Assembly (NCBI RefSeq): GCF_031348265.1 | Contig: NZ_CP133771.1 | Location: forward strand, 4,774,001-4,838,000 | DNA: 64,000 bases | Origin: Streptomyces collinus | Lineage (GTDB): Bacteria > Actinomycetota > Actinomycetes > Streptomycetales > Streptomycetaceae | Direction of reading: 5' to 3' | In this document: one piece after another, positions 16,171 through 23,510 of the stretch | Numbering within the stretch: position 1 is the stretch's first letter | Layout: the number at the start of each line of letters is the position of its first letter | Notes under the pieces: generated by a model | Database searches by the model: none | What the model was told of the DNA's origin: nothing | The model's input: the letters and a program-made list of their open reading frames with translations, nothing else | Program-made: the position numbers and the translations under genes

Positions 16171-17736
16171 GTGCCCTCCCGGACCACAGGGGCAGACGGC
16201 CCGCTCACCGCCGTCGGTTCCCCACCCCAGACCCGGATCCGTCCCGTCATCACCGCCTGCCTGCTGGCCGTCTTCCTGGCCATGCTGGACTCGCAGATCG
16301 TGGCCACCGCGCTGCCCCGCATCGTCGGGGACCTCGGCGGCCTCGACGTCTTCGCCTGGGTGACGACCGCGTACATCATCTCCGCCAGCGTCACCACGCC
16401 CGTCTACGGCAAGCTCGGCGACCTCTTCGGCCGGAAGAAGATCTTCCTGATCGCCGTCGCGGTGTTCCTGGCCGGGTCCGCGCTGAGCGGCGCCGCCCAG
16501 TCCATGGACCAGCTCATCCTGTTCCGCACCGTGCAGGGCATCGGCGCCGGCGGCCTCTTCGTCTCCGTGCTCGCCATCATCGGCGAGCTGTTCAACCCGC
16601 GCGAGGCCGCCAAGTACTTCAACCTCTTCGGCATCGTCTTCGCCCTCGCGGCGCTGGCCGGGCCCGCCGTCGGCGGTGCTCTCACCGACCTGCTGAGCTG
16701 GCACTGGGTCTTCCTGATCAACCTGCCCGTCGGCATCGTGATCCTGGTGCTGGTCTCCACCTGCCTGCACCTGCCCCGCGTCGAGCGCCCCGCGCACATC
16801 GACTACACCGGCTTCGTCCTGCTCAGCGCCGCAATCGTCGCGCTCACCCTGGCCGCGAGCTGGGGCGGAGTGAAGTACGCATGGCTGGACTGGCGGATCC
16901 TCGGACTCGGCGCGGCGGCCGTGCTGCTCGCCGTCGCGTTCGTCGCCGCCGAGCGCCGGACCACCGAACCCGTCATCCCGCTGCACCTCTTCCGCGACTC
17001 CACCTTCAGCGTCAGCGTGCTGGTGAGCGTCGCTGCGGGCATCGTCTTCCTCGGCTCGGTCAACTTCCTGGCGATCTACATCCAGGTGGTCACCGGCGCC
17101 AGCCCGACCATGTCCGGAGTGGTGCTGCTGCCCATGATGTTCGGCTTGGTCGCCTCCTCCGTCGTCAGCGGCGCGGCGATCACCAAGACCGGGCGTTACA
17201 AGTGGTACCCCGTGCTCAGCATGGCCGTCGGCACAGCGGGGGCGCTGCTGCTGGCCACCATGGACACCGGGACACCCCGTGTTGTGGTCATCGCCTACAT
17301 GCTGGTCTTCGGCGTCGCCGCCGGGCTGAACATGCAGGTGCTCACCATGGCCGCGCAGAACACCGCCCCCCGCGACGACATCGGCGCGGTCCACGCCACC
17401 GTGTCCTTCGCCCGGCAGCTGGGCACCACCGTGGGCATCTCCCTGTTCGCCTCGATCTTCTACAACCGGCTGACCGAGGAGATCGCCGACCGGACGCCCC
17501 CGGGCGCGCTGCGCGGCATCGACCACGACGCGCTGTCCTCGACCGAGACGCTGGACCGGCTCACCGGGCCCGTGCGCCACGCCGTCGAGCAGTCGTACGC
17601 AGCCGCTCTCACCCCCGTGTTCCTCACCGCCGTACCGGTCCTCCTTCTAGGACTGGTGGCCGCCCTGACGATGAAGAACCTCCCGCTGCGCGGCGAGGAC
17701 CACCAGGGCGGAGAGGCGGCCGTCGAGGAGAGCTGA
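16171..17736 (+). CDS. MFS drug exporter, DHA2/EmrB (14-helix) family
   Basis: A 521-residue membrane protein. GTG 16171 is preferred to in-frame starts upstream because CTGAAAGG precedes it and a terminator hairpin lies inside the longer frame. The first helix carries AMLDSQIVATALPRIVGDLGG, the family signature. Motif A is GKLGDLFGRKKIFL, and motif C-like GPAVGGALTDLLSWHWVFLINLPVG lies near residue 165. About 14 helices can be traced. As the only DHA2 exporter in the cluster it is the best candidate for product efflux and self-resistance. Confidence 0.93.
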   Translation: MPSRTTGADGPLTAVGSPPQTRIRPVITACLLAVFLAMLDSQIVATALPRIVGDLGGLDVFAWVTTAYIISASVTTPVYGKLGDLFGRKKIFLIAVAVFLAGSALSGAAQSMDQLILFRTVQGIGAGGLFVSVLAIIGELFNPREAAKYFNLFGIVFALAALAGPAVGGALTDLLSWHWVFLINLPVGIVILVLVSTCLHLPRVERPAHIDYTGFVLLSAAIVALTLAASWGGVKYAWLDWRILGLGAAAVLLAVAFVAAERRTTEPVIPLHLFRDSTFSVSVLVSVAAGIVFLGSVNFLAIYIQVVTGASPTMSGVVLLPMMFGLVASSVVSGAAITKTGRYKWYPVLSMAVGTAGALLLATMDTGTPRVVVIAYMLVFGVAAGLNMQVLTMAAQNTAPRDDIGAVHATVSFARQLGTTVGISLFASIFYNRLTEEIADRTPPGALRGIDHDALSSTETLDRLTGPVRHAVEQSYAAALTPVFLTAVPVLLLGLVAALTMKNLPLRGEDHQGGEAAVEES

Positions 17737-17758
17737 CCCACCGCACCCACCGCGCTGC

Positions 17759-17788
17759 GAGCCGCCGTCCCGCACGGGACGGCGGCTC
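17759..17788. terminator. Perfect 14-bp hairpin after the exporter
   Basis: GAGCCGCCGTCCCG pairs with its exact complement at 17775-17788 around CA, 22 bp after the exporter stop. Confidence 0.75.
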
Positions 17789-17841
17789 GTGCGCGTCCGC
17801 CCGGCCGCCCGCTCACGCCCCGGCCCGCCCTTCAGCGCCCT

Positions 17842-17859
17842 TCGAGCCCGAATCGACGG
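17842..17859 (+). promoter_or_regulatory. SARP box before the second O-methyltransferase
   Basis: TCGAGCC (17842) and TCGACGG (17853) are 11 bp apart, matching the SARP tandem heptamer pattern. They lie about 80 bp before the GTG at 17936. Confidence 0.68.
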
Positions 17860-17935
17860 CTCGCGACCATCGTCGGCACTGCACAGCCGTACGACGCAGG
17901 CCGAAGAACAGGCAGAGGCAGACCAGGAGGCTCGT

Positions 17936-18976
17936 GTGACAACGACCGAAGACCCGCAGGCGGCTCCGGCGGTCGACCCCGGACCACTCATCCGGCTGAC
18001 CATTGCCGACTGCGCCGCCAAGGTGCTGCACAGCGCCGTCACCCTCGGCGTGTTCGGCGCGCTGGCCGAAAGTCCCGCCGACGCCGCGGAGCTGGCACGA
18101 CGCACCGGCACCCACCACCGGATGGTCCCGGACTTCTTGGATGCGCTGGTCGGGCTCGGGATGCTGGAGCGGACGGAGGGCAGCTACCGCAACTCCCCGC
18201 TGGCGCAGGCCTATCTGGTGCCGGACTCCTCGTCATACCTCGGCGGCTTCGTCGAGCTCACCAACGAGACCCTCTACGGCACCTGGGGCCGGCTCACCGA
18301 GGCGATGCGCTCCGGCGAGCCCCAGCACCTCGACCCGGACAAGGGCGGCTTCGTCGGCGACCGGCACCAGGACCCCGCCAAGATGAAGCGGTTCCTCGCC
18401 GGACTCGACGCGTACAGCGACCGGATGGGCGCCGAACTCGCCCGGCGCACCGACTGGGACCGCCACTCCTCGTTCGTCGACCTCGGCGGCGCCCGCGGCA
18501 ACCTCGCGGCCGTGCTGGTGCGGGCGCACCCGCATCTGCGGGCGACCTGCTTCGACCTGGAGCGGACACGGCCGCTGTTCACCGAGCACATCTCGGGCCT
18601 GGGCCTGACCGACAAGGTCGTCTTCGCCGGCGGCGACTTCTTCACCGACCCGATCCCGCCGGCCGACGTCGTCGTCCTCGGCCACATCCTGCACGGCTTC
18701 GACACCGCCCGCCGGCGCGAGCTGCTCGGCCGGGTCTTCGACGCGGTGCGGCCCGGCGGCACGGTCCTCGTCTACGACCGGATGATCGACGACGACCGCA
18801 GCGACCCGGAGCGGCTGCTCAGCAGCCTGCACATGCGGCTGGTCAGCCCCGACGGCTCGGAGTACCGGGTGGCGGACTGCCGGGCCTGGCTGCGCGGGGC
18901 CGGCTTCACCGACGGCGACGCACAACCCCTGCTCGGCACCCACACCCTGGTCACCGCCCACAAGGAGGCAGCATGA
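17936..18976 (+). CDS. SAM-dependent O-methyltransferase (polyketide type)
   Basis: A 346-residue protein from GTG 17936, with AGGAGG 5 bases upstream. The N-terminal half is a winged-helix dimerisation domain (AAKVLHSAVTLGVFGALAESPADAAELARRTG). The Rossmann domain has motif I FVDLGGARGNLAAVLVRAHPHL, with one Gly of the usual DxGxGxG changed to Ala. ADVVVLGHILHGFD and LRPGGTVLVYDRMI-type segments follow. It probably methylates a second phenol of the polyketide. It is coupled by ATGA overlap to the monooxygenase at 18973, so hydroxylation and methylation may be consecutive steps. Confidence 0.9.
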   Translation: MTTTEDPQAAPAVDPGPLIRLTIADCAAKVLHSAVTLGVFGALAESPADAAELARRTGTHHRMVPDFLDALVGLGMLERTEGSYRNSPLAQAYLVPDSSSYLGGFVELTNETLYGTWGRLTEAMRSGEPQHLDPDKGGFVGDRHQDPAKMKRFLAGLDAYSDRMGAELARRTDWDRHSSFVDLGGARGNLAAVLVRAHPHLRATCFDLERTRPLFTEHISGLGLTDKVVFAGGDFFTDPIPPADVVVLGHILHGFDTARRRELLGRVFDAVRPGGTVLVYDRMIDDDRSDPERLLSSLHMRLVSPDGSEYRVADCRAWLRGAGFTDGDAQPLLGTHTLVTAHKEAA

Positions 18977-20580
18977 AGCAGCACCGGACCCCTGTGCTCA
19001 TCGTCGGGGGCGGGCTGACCGGACTGTCCGCGGCCGTCTTCCTCGCCCACCACGGCATCGCCGCCACCCTGGTGGAGCGCCATCCCGACACCTCCATCCA
19101 CCCCAAGGCCCGTGCCATCAACCCGCGGACGATGGAGCTGTACCGCGCGGTCGGCATGGAGGAGCGGGTACGAGCAGGGCGTTCCCCCATCTCCGGCAAC
19201 ACCGACCTGGTGCACGTCGAGAGCCTGGCCGGCAAGGAACGCGTACGGATGCCCAGCGCCTCACCGGAGGACATCGGCCGGATCAGCCCCACCCAGTGGA
19301 CGCTGATCGACCAGAACCAGCTGGAGCCGATCCTGCGGGAGCGGGCCGTCGAGGCCGGGGCGGACGTCCGCTTCTCCACCCGGGTCGACGGGCTTCAGGA
19401 GGACGCGGAGGGGGTGCTGGCCCACACCACAGACCTGTCCACCGGCGAGAGTTCGCAGATCCACGCCCGCTACGTGATCGCGGCGGACGGCAGCCGCAGC
19501 CCGCTGCGCGAGATGCTGGGCATCGGCGCACACGGCCGGGGCACCATCACCAACCTCGTCAGCTTCTTCTTCGAGGCCGACCTGACTCAGGCGCTGCGCG
19601 GCCGCCGGATCATCGCGGCGTACGTCAACAACCCCGAGGTGCGCGGCACGGTCATCCCCATCGACAACGACCGCCGCTGGGTCATCAACGTCTCCTTCTT
19701 CCCCGAACAGGGCCAGCGCGCCGAGGACTTCACCGAGGAGCGCTGCACCGCCCTGGTGCGCGCCGCGGTCGGGGTGCCCGACCTGCCGCTGAAGATCGAG
19801 TCGGCGGACATGCCCGCGTGGGACATCTCCGCGAGGGTGGCGGACACCTTCGCGACCCGCCGGGTGTTCGTCGCCGGGGACGCCGCCCATGTGATGCCGC
19901 CGACCGGGGCGTTCGGCGCCAGCACCGGTATCCAGGACGCGTACAACCTGGCCTGGAAGTTGGCCCTGGTGCTCTCCGGCACGGCGGGTCCCGGACTCCT
20001 GGAGAGCTACGACGCCGAGCGGCGGCCGGTGGCCGAGGAGACCGTCCGGCAGGCGATGCTGCGGTTCGCGGTGCGGGAGGGCAAGCAGTACCAGGACGTC
20101 GCCGCGGAGCTGCTGGACGAGACGACCATGACGTTCGGGTACTGCTACCGCTCCGGGGCCTTCGCCGCGGAGGAGGGGGCGCCGGACGCCATCGTCGAGG
20201 ACCCCGCGCACCCCTCGGCGCGGCCCGGGGCGCGGGCACCGCACCTCCAACTCGACGGGCCGGAAGGACCGGTTTCGGTCATCGACCTGTACGGCGACGG
20301 ATTCACGCTGCTGGTCGACGAGGCGGCGGGACGGTGGACCGGGGCGGTGGAGCGGGAGGCCGAGCGGTTGGGTGTCGCGCTGAAGGTCGTACGGATCGGA
20401 CGCGGGACGCGGCTGTGGGACCAGGACGGGTCCTTCCGGCGGCGGTACGGGCTGCTGGCCGGGGGCGCGGTTCTGGTACGGCCCGACGGGTTCGTGGGGT
20501 GGCGTACGACCGCGGGGCGCAGCGGGCCCGTCGACCAGGCGGCGATCGACGCGCTGCGGGGGGTGCTGGACCGGGTCTAG
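18973..20580 (+). CDS. FAD-dependent aromatic monooxygenase
   Basis: A 535-residue class A flavoprotein from ATG 18973, overlapping the methyltransferase stop. It has VLIVGGGLTGLSAAVFLAHHG, the IAADGSRSPLREMLGI motif near residue 170 and RRVFVAGDAAHVMPPTGAFGASTGIQDAYNLAWKLAL near residue 300. The C-terminal thioredoxin-like domain ends GGAVLVRPDGFVGWRTT. It is similar in layout to the enzymes at 8707 and 20752, forming a group distinct from the PgaE-like one at 11094. Whether it hydroxylates or cleaves a ring (Baeyer-Villiger, as needed for xanthones) cannot be told by eye. Confidence 0.92.
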   Translation: MKQHRTPVLIVGGGLTGLSAAVFLAHHGIAATLVERHPDTSIHPKARAINPRTMELYRAVGMEERVRAGRSPISGNTDLVHVESLAGKERVRMPSASPEDIGRISPTQWTLIDQNQLEPILRERAVEAGADVRFSTRVDGLQEDAEGVLAHTTDLSTGESSQIHARYVIAADGSRSPLREMLGIGAHGRGTITNLVSFFFEADLTQALRGRRIIAAYVNNPEVRGTVIPIDNDRRWVINVSFFPEQGQRAEDFTEERCTALVRAAVGVPDLPLKIESADMPAWDISARVADTFATRRVFVAGDAAHVMPPTGAFGASTGIQDAYNLAWKLALVLSGTAGPGLLESYDAERRPVAEETVRQAMLRFAVREGKQYQDVAAELLDETTMTFGYCYRSGAFAAEEGAPDAIVEDPAHPSARPGARAPHLQLDGPEGPVSVIDLYGDGFTLLVDEAAGRWTGAVEREAERLGVALKVVRIGRGTRLWDQDGSFRRRYGLLAGGAVLVRPDGFVGWRTTAGRSGPVDQAAIDALRGVLDRV

Positions 20581-20621
20581 GCGCGACGCGCCCGCATGGG
20601 CGCGCCGCGCGCCCCATGAAG

Positions 20622-20656
20622 CGGCCGCGGTGCTCCTTCCCGGAGCACCGCGGCCG
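20622..20656. terminator. Perfect 15-bp bidirectional hairpin
   Basis: CGGCCGCGGTGCTCC pairs exactly with 20642-20656 around a 5-base loop. It separates two convergent monooxygenase genes. Confidence 0.8.
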
Positions 20657-20751
20657 TCCTGTGCACGCGCAGCGTGCGTCAAGGGGTGCGGGGGACCGCG
20701 CGACACGCCACGCCGACGCCGCGGCCGCCCGGACACCCACGAGCCGAACGC

Positions 20752-22329
20752 TCACGCACGCCGCAACACCGCGTCGAGCACCGCCGGCAGCGACCCGCCG
20801 GCATCACCCTCCGCCCGACCGGCACGCCACGCGATGAACCCGTCCGGCCGGAGCAGCACCGCACCGGTCTCCTCGACGCCGTAGCGGGCGAGGAACCGTT
20901 CGACGACCGCGGGGGACTCCTCGGCGCCCACCCGGTGGAAGGACAGGCCGAGCGCGGCCGCCGGCTCCTGCCAGGCGATGCCGCCGGGGCCGGCGAGGAG
21001 CCAGAAGTCGCCGTCGAGGAGGTCGTGGAGGGCGACGTCCTTGCCCTGGCGGACCAGGGGGAGGTGGGGAGCGCGGGTGCCGGGGCGGCCGGTGGGCGTC
21101 GTCGGGTCCTCGATCACGGCGGTGTCGTCGTCCCCGGCCTCGCGGAGGACGGCGTCCGACCGGTACACGTGGCCGAACAGCACCGTGGTCTCGGGCCGGT
21201 GCCGGGCCGCGGCCGCCTCGTCGAGGCCGCTGCGCTGGAGGTAGCGGATGACGCCCTGGTCGACGGTGAACTCGGCGACCGGGGCCCGCTCCTGCTCGTA
21301 GGTGTCCAGCAGGCCGGGGCCCGCCTGTCCGCGCAGCACCCGCGCGAGCTTCCAGGCCAGGTTGTGCGCGTCCTGGATGCCCATGTTGCCGCCGAAGCCC
21401 CCGGTGGGCGGCATGACGTGGGCGCTGTCGCCGGCCAGCAGCACGCGTCCGGAGCGGAAGCGGTCCGCGACCCAGGCGGCGATCTCCCAGCTCGTCGCGG
21501 ACTCCACCGTGACCGGCAGATCGGGCACGCCCACCGCGGCCCGGACCAGCTCCACGCAGTCCTCGGTGCCGTAGACGCGGTGGTCGGCCCCGGGCGGCAG
21601 GCTCGGCGCGAGCACCCAGCGGTCGGAGTCCGCGCCGCCGAGCTTGCCGAGCACGCCCTTGACGGCCGGGTTGCTGACGAAGCAGAGGAAGAAGGTGCGC
21701 CCCGCCACGTAGGGGTCGAGGTCGGCGTGGAAGACGATGTTCATCTGCCGGCCGAACACGCCCTGCCCGTGATGGCCGATGCCGAGCGAGGTGCGGATCG
21801 GCGCCCGTGAGCCGTCGGCCGCGACCAGGTACCGCGCCCGTACGGTCCGCTCCGAGCCGTCGCCCAGGTCGCGCAGGACGGCCGTGACGCCGTCCGCGTC
21901 CTGGGTGAACTCCGTCATCTCCGTGGCGAACCGGATGTCCGCGCCGAGTTCCTCGGCCCGCTCCCGCAGCACCGGTTCGAGGCGGTCCTGCCCGATCAGT
22001 GTCCAGCCGGTGGTGCCGACCTCGTGCCGGTCGAAGCGGAACGGCCCGTCGAACCGCCCGAGTTCCGCCCCGGTGAGGGACTCGGCCTGGAGGATGTCGC
22101 CGTACTGGGCGTGCGGGTTCTCCCGTGCCCGTACCGCGTCCTCCAGGCCGAGCGCGCGCAGCAGCTCCATGGTCCGCGGGCTCGCGGCCTGCGCCCGGGG
22201 GTGCGCCGAGATCTCGGCGTGCCGTTCCACCAGCACCGGCCGGATGCCCTGCCGGGCGAGGAACAGGGCCTGGGCGAGCCCCACCATGCTGCCGCCCACG
22301 ATGAGTACTTCGGTCGTCTCGTCCGCCAT
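20752..22329 (-). CDS. FAD-dependent aromatic monooxygenase
   Basis: A 525-residue class A flavoprotein read leftward from ATG 22329, with GAGGAG 6 bases upstream. Motifs are VLIVGGSMVGLAQALFLARQG, LVAADGSRAPIRTSLGI near residue 170 and GRVLLAGDSAHVMPPTGGFGGNMGIQDAHNLAWKLA near 300 (Ser replaces the usual second Ala of GDAAH). It is the only polyketide-cluster gene besides MarR on the minus strand. A SARP-like repeat pair on the minus strand lies 60 bp upstream of its start, which places it in the same regulon as the rest. Confidence 0.92.
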   Translation of the reverse strand: MADETTEVLIVGGSMVGLAQALFLARQGIRPVLVERHAEISAHPRAQAASPRTMELLRALGLEDAVRARENPHAQYGDILQAESLTGAELGRFDGPFRFDRHEVGTTGWTLIGQDRLEPVLRERAEELGADIRFATEMTEFTQDADGVTAVLRDLGDGSERTVRARYLVAADGSRAPIRTSLGIGHHGQGVFGRQMNIVFHADLDPYVAGRTFFLCFVSNPAVKGVLGKLGGADSDRWVLAPSLPPGADHRVYGTEDCVELVRAAVGVPDLPVTVESATSWEIAAWVADRFRSGRVLLAGDSAHVMPPTGGFGGNMGIQDAHNLAWKLARVLRGQAGPGLLDTYEQERAPVAEFTVDQGVIRYLQRSGLDEAAAARHRPETTVLFGHVYRSDAVLREAGDDDTAVIEDPTTPTGRPGTRAPHLPLVRQGKDVALHDLLDGDFWLLAGPGGIAWQEPAAALGLSFHRVGAEESPAVVERFLARYGVEETGAVLLRPDGFIAWRAGRAEGDAGGSLPAVLDAVLRRA

Positions 22330-22390
22330 ACCGGCTCCTCGAAGGGTGTGGATTGCGTTCGGTTTCGGGGGGCCGATGCAACACCCGACG

Positions 22391-22407
22391 CCTCGAACCG
22401 GGCTCGC
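22391..22407 (-). promoter_or_regulatory. SARP-like box on the minus strand
   Basis: Read on the minus strand, GCGAGCC and TCGAGGC start 11 bp apart (22407 and 22396), with the CGAG core conserved. They lie upstream of the monooxygenase starting at 22329. Confidence 0.5.
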
Positions 22408-22455
22408 GGCGCGGGCGAGCGGAACCGGTGCGGAGCGACGCGCTCCCAGTCGGAT

Positions 22456-22473
22456 TCGAGTGCCGTGCGAGGA
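22456..22473 (+). promoter_or_regulatory. SARP-like box before the DUF1772 operon
   Basis: TCGAGTG (22456) and GCGAGGA (22467) share CGAG at an 11-bp period. They sit about 60 bp before the GTG at 22531, so this divergent spacer has one box per direction. Confidence 0.5.
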
Positions 22474-22530
22474 CCGGCTGACAGTTTCGGACCAGGCCCG
22501 AAGTACACGGCTCGAAGGAGGACGGAAGCG

Positions 22531-22980
22531 GTGGTGGAGGCTTTGAGTGTGCTGGTGCTCACGGGCACCGGCCTGGTGGCGGGGGTGCTCTTCGCGGTCG
22601 CGGTGAGCGTGATGCCCGCGCTGATCGCGATGACCCCGGAGCGGTACGTGTCCACGCACATCCTGCTCGGCAAGCGCTACGACCGGATCATGCCGTTCAT
22701 CGTCACCGGCTCCACGGCCGTGGACGTAGGGCTCGCGATACGGGCGTCGGAGGGCCCCCGGGTGCTGTTCGCGGCCGCCGCGGTCTGCATGGCGGGGGTG
22801 GCCGTGGTGTCGCAGACCCGGAACGTGCCGATCAACCGGCGGGTCAAGCGGACCCGGCCCGAGGACCTGGGCCCTGGCTGGCGGGACCCGCGCCCGGCCT
22901 GGCGGGACTGGCATCTGGTGCGCACCGGCCTCGCGATCGCGGGCTGCGCGCTGACCGCCGCTGCGGTGGTGCTGTCATGA
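22531..22980 (+). CDS. DUF1772 (anthrone-oxygenase-like) membrane protein
   Basis: A 149-residue protein from GTG 22531, with GGAGGA 8 bases upstream. It has four hydrophobic segments: VLVLTGTGLVAGVLFAVAVSVMPAL, IMPFIVTGSTAVDVG, VLFAAAAVCMAGVAVV and LAIAGCALTAAAVVLS. Conserved polar groups include NVPINRRV and WRDWHLVRT, as in DUF1772/PF08592. The fungal members of this family oxidise anthrones to anthraquinones, so here it may oxidise a polycyclic anthrone-like ring. It overlaps the next gene by ATGA and heads the operon with the amide synthetase. Confidence 0.85.
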   Translation: MVEALSVLVLTGTGLVAGVLFAVAVSVMPALIAMTPERYVSTHILLGKRYDRIMPFIVTGSTAVDVGLAIRASEGPRVLFAAAAVCMAGVAVVSQTRNVPINRRVKRTRPEDLGPGWRDPRPAWRDWHLVRTGLAIAGCALTAAAVVLS

Positions 22981-23510
22981 GCCCCGTCGTCGTACGCGAA
23001 CTGCCGGAGGGCCCGGAGCGAGCGGCGGCCGATGCCCGGATGCGGGAGCTGCTGTCCCGTCCCGCGCCCGGCCCGGTGGCCGAGCGGCTCGCGCTGCTGC
23101 ACTTCAGCGGCCGGCGCAGCGGGCGGCCGTACACCGTGCCCGCCGGGGTGCACACCCTCGGTGGCGCGCTGGTGGTGGCGACCGGCAGCGGCTGGCGGTA
23201 CAACTTCGCGGGCGGCTCGCCGGGCGAGCTGACCTGGCGCGGACAGCGGCGGCCGGTGCGGTTCACGCTGGTCGACGACGCGGAGCGCAGCGCGCGCGGC
23301 TATCTGGAGCTGTACCGCCGCTACGGGGAGGAGGCCCCGCGCCGGCTCGGACTGGCGGTGCGCGGTGCGGGGACGCCCGCACTCGCCGAGTTCCGGGAGG
23401 CGGTCGGCCGGCACGGGCTCTCCCTGGTGGAGGTCACCCTCGTCACCCACGCCCCGGCGGAGAACAGCGCACCCCCATCAGACGCAGAGAGCGAAAGGAC
23501 GCCACGATGA
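22977..23510 (+). CDS. Deazaflavin (F420)-dependent nitroreductase-family protein
   Basis: A 177-residue protein from ATG 22977. LLHFSGRRSGRPYTVPAGVHTLGGALVVATGSGWRYNFAGGSP is the hallmark of the DUF385/PF04075 F420H2-dependent quinone reductase family; the phosphate-binding SGRRSGR/Y and the buried strand are present. It overlaps the DUF1772 gene and the amide synthetase by four bases on each side. A role in reducing a quinone or enone intermediate with F420H2 is inference. Confidence 0.82.
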   Translation: MSPVVVRELPEGPERAAADARMRELLSRPAPGPVAERLALLHFSGRRSGRPYTVPAGVHTLGGALVVATGSGWRYNFAGGSPGELTWRGQRRPVRFTLVDDAERSARGYLELYRRYGEEAPRRLGLAVRGAGTPALAEFREAVGRHGLSLVEVTLVTHAPAENSAPPSDAESERTPR

